Part shown: positions 33,380-43,224 of the stretch, piece after piece
Layout of the letters: every line of letters starts with the position of its first letter
How positions within the stretch are numbered: the stretch's first letter is position 1
Origin: JBPOFM01 sp041391925
Lineage (GTDB): Bacteria; Bacteroidota; Bacteroidia; Flavobacteriales; Flavobacteriaceae
Assembly (NCBI GenBank): GCA_041391925.1
Contig: JAWKNA010000006.1
Coordinates: 248,001 to 312,000, forward strand
Direction of reading: 5' to 3'
Length of the DNA stretch: 64,000 nucleotides
Notes under the pieces: model-generated
The model's database searches: none
What the model was told of the DNA's origin: nothing
What the model saw: the letters and a program-made list of their open reading frames with translations, nothing else
Position numbers and translations under genes: made by a program

Positions 33380-35989
33380 ATGAACTTTAATAATTATACC
33401 ATAAAATCTCAGGAAGCCATACAGCAGGCTCAACAGCTAGCTCAAAGTCTTGGCAACCAACAAATAGAGAATGAGCATATTTTTAAGGCCATTTTTGAGG
33501 TAGATGAAAATGTCTTGCCTTTTTTATTGAAGAAATTGAATGTCAATGTCAATTTACTGCAACAAACTTTAGACAAACAATTGGAAAGTTATTCCAAAGT
33601 CACTGGAGCTGATATCCTGTTATCAAGAGACGCCAATAAAATGTTGAATGAGGCATCTATCATTGCCAAAAAAATGAATGATGATTATGTGTCTATTGAG
33701 CACCTGATTTTGGCTATTTTCAAATCTAATAGTAAAATTGCCCAAATGCTCAAAGACCAAGGCGTCACCGAAAAAGGCTTACAAGCTGGGATTGATGAAT
33801 TACGTCAAGGTGATAGAGTTACTTCACAGAGTCAGGAAGATACTTATAACTCATTGAACAAATATGCCAAAAACCTCAACCAATTAGCAAAAGACGGAAA
33901 ATTAGATCCGGTCATTGGTAGAGATGAGGAAATAAGGCGTATTCTTCAAATCTTATCTAGACGTACAAAGAACAATCCTATTTTGGTCGGAGAGCCAGGC
34001 ACAGGGAAAACTGCAATTGCCGAAGGCCTTGCACATCGTATTGTGGATGGTGACGTCCCTGAAAATTTAAAGGATAAGCAAATCTTTGCCCTCGATATGG
34101 GAGCATTGATTGCTGGAGCCAAATATAAAGGTGAATTTGAGGAACGCTTAAAAGCAGTAATCAAGGAAGTAACTTCCAGCGAAGGCGATATTGTCCTTTT
34201 TATTGATGAAATTCACACGCTTGTTGGCGCAGGAGGCGGTCAAGGCGCCATGGATGCTGCCAACATTCTTAAACCAGCATTGGCCCGTGGCGAATTGAGA
34301 GCTATCGGTGCCACAACCTTGGACGAATATCAAAAGTATTTTGAAAAAGATAAAGCATTGGAACGTCGCTTCCAAAAAGTTATGGTTGATGAACCAGACA
34401 CTGAAAGTGCCATTTCTATTTTAAGAGGGATTAAAGAAAAGTATGAAACACATCATAAAGTCCGCATTAAAGACGAAGCTATTATTGGCGCAGTAGAATT
34501 ATCGGAACGCTACATTACCAATCGCTTCCTTCCAGACAAGGCAATTGACTTGATGGACGAAGCTGCATCTAAATTAAGAATGGAAATCAACTCAAAACCA
34601 GAAGAATTGGATGTTTTGGACAGAAAAATAATGCAGTTGGAGATTGAAATCGAAGCCATCAAACGTGAGAAAGATGAATCCAAGCTAAAAAATTTACGTA
34701 ATGATTTGGCAAACCTGAAAGAAGAACGCAACGAAATCAACGCAAAATGGAAAAGCGAAAAAGATGTAGTTGACAATATTCAGAATACCAAATCTAATAT
34801 TGAAGAATTCAAACTGGAAGCAGAACGTGCCGAGCGGGAAGGCGATTATGGTAAGGTGGCAGAAATACGCTATGGTAAAATCAAAGAAGCCCAAGAACAA
34901 TTGGACAAACTCCAGAAAGAGTTGAAACAAAATCAATCAGGCAACTCTCTCATCAAGGAAGAAGTCACCTATGAGGACATTGCAGAAGTGGTCGCCAAAT
35001 GGACAGGTATTCCAGTCACAAAAATGCTTCAAAGTGATAGAGAAAAACTCTTAAAACTAGAAGACCAATTACATAAACGTGTCATTGGTCAGGATGAAGC
35101 TATTCAAGCGGTGAGTGATGCTGTAAGAAGAAGTCGAGCGGGATTGCAAAACGCTCAAAAACCTATAGGGACTTTCTTGTTTCTCGGAACTACCGGCGTT
35201 GGTAAAACTGAGCTCGCTAAAGCTCTTGCTGAATATCTTTTTGATGATGAAAATGCCATGACGCGTATCGACATGAGCGAATATCAAGAACGTCATGCAG
35301 TGAGCCGTTTGGTTGGTGCGCCTCCTGGATATGTAGGCTATGACGAAGGCGGTCAATTAACGGAAGCCGTCAGAAGAAAACCATATTCCGTAGTGTTGCT
35401 AGACGAAATCGAAAAAGCACATCCCGATACCTTCAATATTTTATTGCAGGTTCTTGATGAAGGAAGATTGACCGATAATAAAGGCCGAGTTGCTGATTTC
35501 AAAAATACCATCATCATCATGACCTCAAATATGGGGAGTAATATCATACTAGAGCGATTTGAAGCTACCAAAGATGTGGAGACAGCCATTGAAGCGGCCA
35601 AGGTAGATGTTTTGGCTATATTGAAACAAAGCATTCGCCCTGAATTTTTGAACCGAATTGATGACATTATCATGTTTACACCTTTGACCAAAAAAGACAT
35701 AATTGAAATTGTTGGTATTCAGTTAAAAGGATTGATTAAAATGTTGGCTAAACAAGGCATCACATTTGATGCTACTGATGAAGCCATTAAATATTTGGCA
35801 GAAAAAGGTTTCAACCCTGAATATGGTGCGCGACCTGTAAAACGCGTCATACAGAAAGAAGTACTCAATGAATTGAGCAAAGAACTATTATCAGGAAAGA
35901 TAAAAACCGATAGCATCATTTTATTGGATGCATTTGACAATACATTGGTTTTCAGAAACCAAGAACAGTTGGTGAATGAGAATCAATAA
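33380..35989 (+). CDS. clpB: ATP-dependent chaperone ClpB
   Basis: 869 aa, full length. N-terminal Clp double repeat (~5-145), AAA+ domain 1 with Walker A 'GEPGTGKTAI' and Walker B 'IVLFIDEIHTL', the long coiled-coil M domain (~410-530, 'LDRKIMQLEIEIEAIKREKD', part of it) that defines ClpB against ClpA/ClpC, AAA+ domain 2 with 'LGTTGVGKTELAKALAE' and 'VLLDEIEKAHPD', and a C-terminal D2-small domain. It lacks an IGF/IGL ClpP loop. It disaggregates proteins with DnaK in the cytoplasm. Three hairpins follow the stop. Confidence 0.98.
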   Translation: MNFNNYTIKSQEAIQQAQQLAQSLGNQQIENEHIFKAIFEVDENVLPFLLKKLNVNVNLLQQTLDKQLESYSKVTGADILLSRDANKMLNEASIIAKKMNDDYVSIEHLILAIFKSNSKIAQMLKDQGVTEKGLQAGIDELRQGDRVTSQSQEDTYNSLNKYAKNLNQLAKDGKLDPVIGRDEEIRRILQILSRRTKNNPILVGEPGTGKTAIAEGLAHRIVDGDVPENLKDKQIFALDMGALIAGAKYKGEFEERLKAVIKEVTSSEGDIVLFIDEIHTLVGAGGGQGAMDAANILKPALARGELRAIGATTLDEYQKYFEKDKALERRFQKVMVDEPDTESAISILRGIKEKYETHHKVRIKDEAIIGAVELSERYITNRFLPDKAIDLMDEAASKLRMEINSKPEELDVLDRKIMQLEIEIEAIKREKDESKLKNLRNDLANLKEERNEINAKWKSEKDVVDNIQNTKSNIEEFKLEAERAEREGDYGKVAEIRYGKIKEAQEQLDKLQKELKQNQSGNSLIKEEVTYEDIAEVVAKWTGIPVTKMLQSDREKLLKLEDQLHKRVIGQDEAIQAVSDAVRRSRAGLQNAQKPIGTFLFLGTTGVGKTELAKALAEYLFDDENAMTRIDMSEYQERHAVSRLVGAPPGYVGYDEGGQLTEAVRRKPYSVVLLDEIEKAHPDTFNILLQVLDEGRLTDNKGRVADFKNTIIIMTSNMGSNIILERFEATKDVETAIEAAKVDVLAILKQSIRPEFLNRIDDIIMFTPLTKKDIIEIVGIQLKGLIKMLAKQGITFDATDEAIKYLAEKGFNPEYGARPVKRVIQKEVLNELSKELLSGKIKTDSIILLDAFDNTLVFRNQEQLVNENQ

Positions 35990-35996
35990 AAATAAA

Positions 35997-36106
35997 CCCT
36001 GGTTCTGCTAAACCAGGGCTATAATCCGAAAGGATTTTTCATAATAATTGGTTGGTTAGTGTGAAACAGCATGATTTTCGAAAGAAATGAGTGCTGTTTC
36101 TTTTTT
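35997..36106 (+). terminator. Multiple hairpins ending clpB transcription
   Basis: Three hairpins in succession: ccctggtt / aaccaggg (35997-36018), aatcc / ggatt with T5 (36023-36038), and gaaacagca (36063-36071) / tgctgtttc (36092-36100) with T6. The last is the best intrinsic terminator and touches the end of the convergent mqo gene. Confidence 0.7.
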
Positions 36107-37595
36107 AGGATAAGTTCAGTAGTGCTTCAGAATGCTTCAGTTGCTTTTGAAAACTTTCTTTGTCCAAAGGCTTGTTCCATGTCGGAACCATTTCTTTTAA
36201 AAGCCGCTCTCCTTTTTCTGACTGAATAATTTCAGGAAAAGCCTTTTTCAAAACTTCCAACATAATATAAACAGAGGTCGAAGCACCTGGCGAAGCACCA
36301 AGCAGACAGGTAATACTTCCATCTTTACTGCTGATGACTTCAGTACCAAACTGCAACTTTCCACCTTCATATTCATCTTTCTTGATAATTTGAACACGCT
36401 GCCCAGCCACTAACAATTCCCAATCATTGTCTTTGGCATCCTTTACAAACGTCCTCAATTCATCCATTCGGTCTTTATGGGACATGGTTACTTGTTCCAT
36501 CAAATATTTGGTAAGTGGCAGATTGTGCCAGAAGGCTCCCAACATTGATTTTATGTTATCAAACTTAATGGATTTAAACAAATCAAGATCTGATCCTTCT
36601 TTCAGAAACTTTGGGCTAAACCCAGCAAAGGGTCCAAATAACAATTCGCGTTTGCCATCGATAAAACGTGTGTCTAAATGTGGTGTCGACATTGGAGGAT
36701 CGTCGGGACCTGCTTTGCTGTACACTTTGGCATTATGACTATTGACGATTTTTTCGTTTTTGCAAATGAGCCATTCGCCACTCACAGGAAATCCTCCATA
36801 GCCATCTTTTTCATCGATTTCTACCTTTTGCAACAATAAAAGCGCACCTCCACCAGCTCCAATAAAGACATGTTGAGCATCAAGATATGTATGTTCTTTG
36901 GTCTGTCTGTTTTTAACTTCTACAAACCATTCTATGTTCTCATCTGGGTCAATATCCAAGACTTCGTTATTGCATTGCACTTTGGTATCAAATTTGGTTT
37001 CCAGAATAGTGTATAATTGTTTGGTCAATTCACCAAAATTCATTTCGCAACCTCTTTCTATGCGAGATGCAGCCATGATTTCATCCTCATGACGATTGTG
37101 CACCATCAAAGGAAACCATTCCTTCATCTGCGCAATCTCTCTAGTGAACTGAATAGTATCAAACATAAAATGGGATTTCATTGCCTCGTAACGCTTTTCA
37201 AGATAGTCGCTGTTTTCTGTACCTGTAACCCAACTATGATGCGGCACATTATTGATAAATGATTTGGGATTAGTTATAAATCCCTGTTCTACCAAATAAG
37301 ACCAAAATTGTTTTGATATTTCAAACTGACTGCAGATTTCCACTGCTTTAGTAATATCAACACCATGGTCTGATTCTGGGCAATAATTTAGCTCGCACAG
37401 AGCCGAATGTCCAGTTCCTGCATTGTTCCAAGCGGCAGAGCTTTCTAATGCGACATCCTCCAACCGTTCTAAAATCAGAACTTTCAAATTGGGTTCAAGC
37501 AATTTTGCCAAGAGCGCCAAAGTTGCACTCATAATGCCACCACCAACACATATTAAATCATAGTCTTTATGAACCGCTTTATTTTTTGAACTCAT
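36105..37595 (-). CDS. mqo: Malate:quinone oxidoreductase
   Basis: 496 aa. N-terminal FAD motif 'DLICVGGGIMSATLALLAKLL', 'NAGTGHSALCELNYCPE' and 'GASPGASTSVYIMLEVL' near the C-terminus are family-diagnostic. A peripheral membrane flavoenzyme that oxidises malate to oxaloacetate and passes electrons to menaquinone, replacing or complementing NAD-malate dehydrogenase in the TCA cycle. It is divergent from deoC; a -7 element TAACTTTG lies on the minus strand at 37612-37619, 17 bp from the ATG. Confidence 0.97.
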   Translation of the reverse strand: MSSKNKAVHKDYDLICVGGGIMSATLALLAKLLEPNLKVLILERLEDVALESSAAWNNAGTGHSALCELNYCPESDHGVDITKAVEICSQFEISKQFWSYLVEQGFITNPKSFINNVPHHSWVTGTENSDYLEKRYEAMKSHFMFDTIQFTREIAQMKEWFPLMVHNRHEDEIMAASRIERGCEMNFGELTKQLYTILETKFDTKVQCNNEVLDIDPDENIEWFVEVKNRQTKEHTYLDAQHVFIGAGGGALLLLQKVEIDEKDGYGGFPVSGEWLICKNEKIVNSHNAKVYSKAGPDDPPMSTPHLDTRFIDGKRELLFGPFAGFSPKFLKEGSDLDLFKSIKFDNIKSMLGAFWHNLPLTKYLMEQVTMSHKDRMDELRTFVKDAKDNDWELLVAGQRVQIIKKDEYEGGKLQFGTEVISSKDGSITCLLGASPGASTSVYIMLEVLKKAFPEIIQSEKGERLLKEMVPTWNKPLDKESFQKQLKHSEALLNLS

Positions 37596-37918
37596 TTCAT
37601 ATAGTTTTAAACAAAGTTAACGAACTATTTCTGTTAGACGTTTAATAAAAAATTCATTTGCTCCAAAAAAAGTCAAATGTTAAACATTGCATAAAATCGG
37701 CCACAATTAGCATATTGGTCAAACTTTTTATCGTTAACGAGCGTATTTACTGTATAGACAAATTAGTTTTGTTAAAATTGGTTTTGGATTAAAAAGCTCA
37801 ATCAAAGGAATTTATAAAATACAACAAAAAAAAGAGTTTACCGTTCATCTAAAATGTTCGGTAATTTTTTATAAAGAAAACCGTTTATCGTAGTTTTACT
37901 ACATCTTAACCTAAATAA
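37596..37918. other. 323-bp divergent intergenic region, mqo / deoC
   Basis: AT-rich and gene-free. On the minus strand TAACTTTG (37612-37619) serves mqo. On the plus strand TAGTTTTG (37764-37771) is the best -7 match for deoC, which leaves a ~145-nt leader. In that leader an imperfect hairpin (taccg...cat / atg...cggta, 37839-37863) is followed by T6, so it could end or attenuate transcription ahead of deoC. No small ORF is convincing. Confidence 0.5.
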
Positions 37919-38581
37919 ATGAAAATTAAATCATATATAGACCATACGCTTTTAAAGGCCAATACAACTGAGCGACAAATTATTGACCTCTGCAATGAGG
38001 CAAAAAATTATCAATTCTACTCGGTGTGCGTCAACAGTGGGTATGTGGCTCTTTGCAAACAGTTACTATCCAAATCTACAGTAAAAATTTGTTCGGTTGT
38101 AGGCTTTCCGCTTGGAGGCATGTCTACGGACGCCAAAGTATTTGAAGCACAAAAAGCCGTTTCCGATGGTGCCAATGAAATAGATATGGTACTTAATATC
38201 GGCTTGATGAAAAGCAAAAATTATGTTGCTGTGTTCAAGGACATCTCTGATGTGAAAAGTGCCATTGGTAAAATTCCATTGAAAGTCATCCTCGAAATCA
38301 GCGAACTTTCTAAAAACGAAATCATAAAAGCTTGTGAAATTTGCCTGGATGCCAATGTGGATTTTATCAAAACTTCTACGGGTTTTTCTAAAAGTGGCGC
38401 AACATTGACAGCGGTCAAAATCATAAAAAAAACCGTCCGGAACAATGCCAAAATTAAAGCGTCGGGAGGGATCAAAGATTATGAAACTGCCGTAAAATAT
38501 ATCGATGCGGGAGCAGACCGAATTGGTACGTCATCTGGTGTTGCCATCCTTTCTGGAGAATTATCAACTTCCGATTATTAA
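37919..38581 (+). CDS. deoC: Deoxyribose-phosphate aldolase
   Basis: 220 aa, class I aldolase barrel. 'IDHTLLKANTTERQI' N-terminus, 'KICSVVGFPLGG', 'EIDMVLNIGLMKS' (D and first Lys region), 'VILEISELSKNEI', the Schiff-base Lys in 'DFIKTSTGFSKSGAT' and the second essential Lys in 'KIKASGGIKDY'. It splits 2-deoxyribose-5-phosphate into acetaldehyde and glyceraldehyde-3-phosphate in nucleoside breakdown. deoD follows 33 bp downstream, making a two-gene salvage operon. Confidence 0.97.
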   Translation: MKIKSYIDHTLLKANTTERQIIDLCNEAKNYQFYSVCVNSGYVALCKQLLSKSTVKICSVVGFPLGGMSTDAKVFEAQKAVSDGANEIDMVLNIGLMKSKNYVAVFKDISDVKSAIGKIPLKVILEISELSKNEIIKACEICLDANVDFIKTSTGFSKSGATLTAVKIIKKTVRNNAKIKASGGIKDYETAVKYIDAGADRIGTSSGVAILSGELSTSDY

Positions 38582-38614
38582 TTTTTTTATCTTTATGATG
38601 ATTAAATTCATCAA

Positions 38615-39313
38615 ATGAGTGTACATATTGAAGCCAAAAAAGGCGAGATAGCAGAAACCATTCTGCTTCCAGGCGACCCGTTAAGAGCAAAATGGATTGC
38701 TGAAACCTTTTTTGAAAACCCTATGTGTTTCAACAAAGTCAGGAACATGTTTGGATTTACCGGAACCTACAAAGGCAAGCGTATATCCACCATGGGAACC
38801 GGAATGGGTGTTCCAAGTATCTCCATTTATGCACACGAACTCATCAATGAATATGACGTCAAGAATCTTATAAGGGTTGGCAGTGCTGGATCGTATCAAA
38901 AACATGTTAAGATCAGGGATATTGTATTGGCAATGGCTGCTTCTTCCAACTCTGGTGTCAATGAGTTGCGCTTTGGTGGAGCGGATTATGCACCAACTGC
39001 CGACTTTGGATTGTTCCAAAAAGCCGTGGAGGCTGCAAACCTCAAAAAAATTCCTCTTAAGGCCGGAAACGTTTTTACTTCCGATGAGTTTTATGCTGAC
39101 GATTTCGAATCTTACAAGAAATGGAGCAAGTTCGGTGTGCTTTGCGTAGAGATGGAAACTGCAGGGCTGTACACTGTTGCAGCACAATACAATGTGAGCG
39201 CTTTGAGTATTCTTACCATTTCTGATTCTTTAGTGACGGGGGAACGCACCTCAGCTATGGAACGAGAAACCACTTTTAAAGAAATGATTGAAATTGCATT
39301 AGAGCTCGCTTAA
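38615..39313 (+). CDS. deoD: Purine-nucleoside phosphorylase
   Basis: 232 aa, hexameric DeoD type. 'LPGDPLRAKWIAETF', 'VRNMFGFTGTYKGKRISTMG', 'IRVGSAGSYQ' and the purine-site 'VEMETAGLYTVAAQYNV' with 'TISDSLVTGE' are diagnostic. It cleaves purine (deoxy)ribonucleosides with phosphate to give the base and (deoxy)ribose-1-phosphate, feeding DeoC through phosphopentomutase. It follows deoC closely and the histidine-phosphatase gene comes 17 bp later. Confidence 0.97.
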   Translation: MSVHIEAKKGEIAETILLPGDPLRAKWIAETFFENPMCFNKVRNMFGFTGTYKGKRISTMGTGMGVPSISIYAHELINEYDVKNLIRVGSAGSYQKHVKIRDIVLAMAASSNSGVNELRFGGADYAPTADFGLFQKAVEAANLKKIPLKAGNVFTSDEFYADDFESYKKWSKFGVLCVEMETAGLYTVAAQYNVSALSILTISDSLVTGERTSAMERETTFKEMIEIALELA

Positions 39314-39330
39314 TTTTATTTTAACTATCA

Positions 39331-39852
39331 ATGAAAACACTTTACTTAATATGCATTCTTGGAACCATGTCTTTTAATTCTTTTTCACAAGAAAAGAAGT
39401 CGTCGATGTCATCAAAGGTCACCACGTACTATTTCATCCGTCATGCTGAGAAAGACCGTAGCAATCCTCAAGAACGGAATCCGCATCTCAATGAAAACGG
39501 TTTGAAACGTGCCGAGAACTGGAAGGTCATTTTGGACAATATTAAATTCGATGCCATCTACGCTACCGATTACTACCGTACAATTGAAACTGCAAAACCA
39601 ACTGCTGAAAGCAATAACCTAAAGGTCATCATCTATGACCCAAATGACATCAATAATCCTGAAGCGTTTTTAAAGGCTACCGAAGGTAAAACAGTCTTGG
39701 TCGTTGGTCATAGTAACACGACACCAGCTTTTGTAAACGCTGTCTTAGGCCATAAAAAATATGAAAACATGGAGGATGACAATAATGGCAATCTCTATAT
39801 CGTCACCATCATCGATGGTACGGCATCGGACCAAGTGTTGCACATCAATTAG
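39331..39852 (+). CDS. Secreted histidine-phosphatase-superfamily protein
   Basis: 173 aa. Signal peptide ending 'MSFNSFS' before Gln. Histidine-phosphatase core: catalytic RHxxK in 'YFIRHAEKDRSN' (His and Arg of motif RHAEKD), 'IYATDYYRTIETAKPTAE', and the second His in 'VLVVGHSNTTPAFVNAVLG'. It is expected to remove phosphate from an unknown substrate in the periplasm. It lies 17 bp after deoD, so a role near nucleotide salvage is possible but not shown. Confidence 0.88.
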   Translation: MKTLYLICILGTMSFNSFSQEKKSSMSSKVTTYYFIRHAEKDRSNPQERNPHLNENGLKRAENWKVILDNIKFDAIYATDYYRTIETAKPTAESNNLKVIIYDPNDINNPEAFLKATEGKTVLVVGHSNTTPAFVNAVLGHKKYENMEDDNNGNLYIVTIIDGTASDQVLHIN

Positions 39853-39921
39853 AGGATTGCTGGAAAACATTCGTGAATTCGTGGCTGTCTTAATCCTAAA
39901 TTTTCTTTAGCTTTGCCCTCC

Positions 39922-40380
39922 ATGCAAAAAAACATCAACATACTCAACAAAAAAGCGCGGTTTGCCTACGAAATATTGGACAAATACACGGCAGGTATTG
40001 TCTTGACTGGAACGGAAATCAAATCCATCCGCAGCAGCAAGGCATCCATTGCCGAAAGTTTTTGTGAGTTTAATGATAAGGGTGAATTGTTTGCCATCAA
40101 TATGACCATCGAAGAATATGCCTTTGGGAATTACTATAATCATAGACCCAAGGCTGAGCGCAAATTGCTGCTCAACAAACGCGAATTGAAATCGCTTCAA
40201 AAAGATGTGAACATCAAAGGCTACGCCATCATTCCCTTGCGATTGTTCATCAATGAAAAGGGCTATGCCAAGTTGGAAATTGCTCTTGCCAAAGGAAAGA
40301 AACTCTACGATAAACGCGACACCATCAAAGATCGCGACAACAAGCGAAATCTCGACCGCATCAAAAAAATTTACAACTAA
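39922..40380 (+). CDS. smpB: SsrA-binding protein SmpB
   Basis: 152 aa. I chose ATG 39922 (MQKNINILNKKARFAYEI) over the TTG at 39913, which would add MPS. Family motifs: 'NKKARFAYEILDKYTAGIVL', 'GTEIKSIRSSKASIAESF', 'YNHRPKAERKLLL', and the positively charged C-terminal tail 'KKLYDKRDTIKDRD'. It loads tmRNA on stalled ribosomes for trans-translation. The ssrA gene itself is not in the window. Confidence 0.96.
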   Translation: MQKNINILNKKARFAYEILDKYTAGIVLTGTEIKSIRSSKASIAESFCEFNDKGELFAINMTIEEYAFGNYYNHRPKAERKLLLNKRELKSLQKDVNIKGYAIIPLRLFINEKGYAKLEIALAKGKKLYDKRDTIKDRDNKRNLDRIKKIYN

Positions 40381-40488
40381 ATTTAAGACTTTACTAACAA
40401 GTACTTTCTGCATTTATCAGTATGTTTGATTTGCTATAGGCAACCTTTCTGCCGAAATGTGCGTCTATACTAACAGAACCATCACACT

Positions 40489-42954
40489 ATGACGAAAGTT
40501 TTACTCACTGCGCTTCTATGTTGTATATCTATTGTTGCCTCTTCCCAAGTGAAAGGCACCATCACAGACATCAACAAAAACCCTCTTCCTTCGGTGAATA
40601 TCTATATCGAAAATACCTTCACCGGAACGACCACTAACGATGCTGGCAACTATGAGCTGAACATTACATCCACTGGCGACTATCGTATTGTATTTCAATA
40701 CTTGGGATATAAAACCTTGAAGAAATCCATCACCATTGACAAGTTGCCCTATACATTAGATGTGCAACTTGTGGAGGAAGAGATTTCGCTTAATGAAGTG
40801 GTCATCAATTCCGATGAAAATCCAGCGGATAAAATCATTCGACAGGCGATTGACCATCGCAAGGAAAACCTTGAAAAAATCAATGCGTACAAGGCCGATT
40901 TCTACTCACGAGGCCTCATTCGCATCAAGAATGCTCCCGAAAAAATATTGGGGCAAGAACTTGGCGACCTTGGCGGTGGCCTCGACTCTACGCGAAGCGG
41001 AATCATCTATCTGTCGGAAACGATTTCCAAAATCGAGTTTTTGCGTCCGGATAAGTTGAAAGAAAAAATCACGGCGAGCAAAGTGGCTGGCGACGACAAC
41101 GGTTTTAGCTTCAATACCGCAGTGGATGTGGACTATAATTTCTACGAAAATACGATAGAACTCGGCAGCCAAATGATTTCGCCCATTGCCAACAACGCGT
41201 TTGGCTACTATCGTTACAAGTTGGAGGGCGTTTTTTATGATGACAAGAGCCACCTCATCAACAAAATCAAGGTGATGCCACGTCGGGAGAACGATCCTGT
41301 GTACACTGGCTTTATCTATATCGTGGAAGACCAATGGACCATCTATGCACTGGAGCTCGAAATGACAGGCATCCAGGCGCGTATTCCTGCGGCGGACACC
41401 ATCCAGATTCAGCAGGACTTTAATTTTTCGGAGAAGGACCAAATTTGGGCAAAAATCTCACAGACCATCGATTTTAAATACGGTCTTTTCGGTATCAAGG
41501 GCGATGGACGTTTTACCTACGTCTATAGCAATTATGTGTTCAACCCAGACATCACGAAGAAGGATTTTGGACGCGAAATCCTCTCCTTTGCCGACGAAGC
41601 CAACAAAAAAGATTCGCTCTTCTGGAAGACCATTCGGCCGGTGCCTTTGACCGTGGAGGAAACCACTGATTATATCCGCAAGGACAGCATCCAGATCATC
41701 CGTGAATCGAAAACCTATAAAGATTCCATGGACCGTGTGAGCAACAAGTTTAAGCTGGGTGATTTGATTGGCGGTTATAATTACAGCAATAGTTATAAAG
41801 AATGGAATGCGGGCATCACCTCTCCTATTACCACATTGACCTTCAACACCGTACAGGGCTGGAATGCCAATGTGGGCGCATATTACCGTAAAAATTATGA
41901 CGACTATAAACGCTATCTGTCCATCAATGGAACCATCAACTACGGATTTAGTGATGAGCGCTTGAGAGGAACTCTTGGGGCGACCTATAAATTCAACAAT
42001 ATCAAACGGCCATTCTTGACGGTTTCTGGCGGTGTCACCACGCAACAGTTCAATGCCAGCGAGCCGATTTCCAGACTCATCAATACCTCGTTCAGTTTGT
42101 TTGGTGAGAAAAATTATATGAAACTCTACGACCGCAGTTTTGCGGAGGTGGCGTATTCTGTGGAGCCGTTCAATGGGCTTCGGGTGAGTGCCGTGGCGAG
42201 CTACAATCGTCGGAAGGCGCTTTTCAACACGACGGACCAAGTGTGGTACCCGCAGGACGACCGCGTCTATACGAGCAACAACCCTCTGGATGCGACCGCC
42301 TATGGGATTGCGCCGTTTGAGAACCACAACATTGTGAAGCTCGATGTCAACGCCAGCATTCGGTTTGGTCAGGAGTATTTCAGTTATCCTGATGGAAAGT
42401 TCAACATCCCCAACGGAAAGTACCCTACCGTTTTTGTGGGGTATGAAAAGGGGTTTGCGGCGAGTAATTCTGATTACAACTTTGACCAACTCAAATTTCG
42501 GATGACGCAAGATGTTACCTTGCGCGACAAGGGCAAGTTTGAATACAACCTAAAGGCCGGTAAATTCTTTGGTGCCGATGACATTGCGTTTATGGACTAT
42601 TACCACTTTAATGGCAACCAGACGCATATAGGCGCAGGGTCTTACCTGAATGTGTTCAACAATTTGCCGTATTATGCCTTGAGCACCAACGATAGCTATC
42701 TAGAGCTGCATGCAGAGCACGATTTTAATGGGTTTATCTTGGGCAAACTACCACTAATCAACAAACTTAACTTTAACCTCATACTTGGTGCGCATGCACT
42801 TGCCACGCCACAAACGAAGCCGTACCAAGAATACACCATTGGGATTGACAACATCGGTTGGGGCAAGTTCCGCTTTTTGCGGGTGGACTATGTGCGCAGC
42901 TATCTAAGCGGCTATGTGGATGATGCGTTTGTGTTTGGGATTAAATTCTTCTAA
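40489..42954 (+). CDS. DUF5686 outer-membrane protein with a carboxypeptidase-like regulatory domain
   Basis: 821 aa. Signal peptide ending 'SIVASS' before Gln; a CarboxypepD_reg-like beta-sandwich ('GTITDINKNPLPSVNIYIENT', of which the NPLPSVNIYI part is diagnostic; ~23-105); then the DUF5686 body ('ADKIIRQAIDHRKENLEKI'; 'YRYKLEGVFYDD') ending in alternating beta strands with a terminal Phe (FVFGIKFF), typical of an outer-membrane barrel. Role unknown; family members are related to TonB-dependent-receptor-type architectures but lack a plug. By eye richer in G+C than its neighbours. The ~850-bp gap that follows is repetitive. Confidence 0.88.
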   Translation: MTKVLLTALLCCISIVASSQVKGTITDINKNPLPSVNIYIENTFTGTTTNDAGNYELNITSTGDYRIVFQYLGYKTLKKSITIDKLPYTLDVQLVEEEISLNEVVINSDENPADKIIRQAIDHRKENLEKINAYKADFYSRGLIRIKNAPEKILGQELGDLGGGLDSTRSGIIYLSETISKIEFLRPDKLKEKITASKVAGDDNGFSFNTAVDVDYNFYENTIELGSQMISPIANNAFGYYRYKLEGVFYDDKSHLINKIKVMPRRENDPVYTGFIYIVEDQWTIYALELEMTGIQARIPAADTIQIQQDFNFSEKDQIWAKISQTIDFKYGLFGIKGDGRFTYVYSNYVFNPDITKKDFGREILSFADEANKKDSLFWKTIRPVPLTVEETTDYIRKDSIQIIRESKTYKDSMDRVSNKFKLGDLIGGYNYSNSYKEWNAGITSPITTLTFNTVQGWNANVGAYYRKNYDDYKRYLSINGTINYGFSDERLRGTLGATYKFNNIKRPFLTVSGGVTTQQFNASEPISRLINTSFSLFGEKNYMKLYDRSFAEVAYSVEPFNGLRVSAVASYNRRKALFNTTDQVWYPQDDRVYTSNNPLDATAYGIAPFENHNIVKLDVNASIRFGQEYFSYPDGKFNIPNGKYPTVFVGYEKGFAASNSDYNFDQLKFRMTQDVTLRDKGKFEYNLKAGKFFGADDIAFMDYYHFNGNQTHIGAGSYLNVFNNLPYYALSTNDSYLELHAEHDFNGFILGKLPLINKLNFNLILGAHALATPQTKPYQEYTIGIDNIGWGKFRFLRVDYVRSYLSGYVDDAFVFGIKFF

Positions 42955-43152
42955 GATTAACGATTTAGGATTACTGATTAGTGATTTTAGATTTTGGTTG
43001 CTGGAATGTAGCCGAGAATTCAGTACAATTTTTTTTAAAAGTTTGAAGCTTGAAAGCACAGAGGAAGACGTGGGATTTTTTAGTGTTGATTTTTGGGTTT
43101 TTGTTATTGGCTTTGATTTTTTATTACCCGCTTGATGTGTGAGTGGTGTAGT
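42955..43152. other. Gene-free AT-rich stretch at the start of the accessory island
   Basis: No convincing gene. Two ORFs that reach into it (+ 42914-43135 and - 42904-43335) have no codon-bias or domain support and run through repeats, so I leave them out. Together with the repeats that follow it forms an ~850-bp intergenic region. Confidence 0.6.
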
Positions 43153-43222
43153 GGCTTCTCGATACGCTTCGCTACCGGAAGTGACGCATTTCGATGTCTC
43201 GGCAAGCTCGACACAGGCTAAC
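43153..43222. repeat. Dispersed-repeat-like sequence ahead of the 21-bp array
   Basis: GC-richer block with 'cttctcgatacgcttcgcta', 'ggaagtgacgc' and 'gtctcggcaagctcgacac'. Such 'TCTCGATACGCTTCG' / 'GTGTCGAGCTTGCCGAGAC' stretches recur between genes of many Flavobacteriia as far as I recall; only one copy is in this window, so multiplicity cannot be shown here. Confidence 0.45.
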
Positions 43223-43224
43223 TC

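Noticed and set aside
41458..42510. 350-aa antisense ORF
   Set aside because: It is the complement of the DUF5686 gene, whose frame has signal peptide, domain and barrel features; the antisense product has none.
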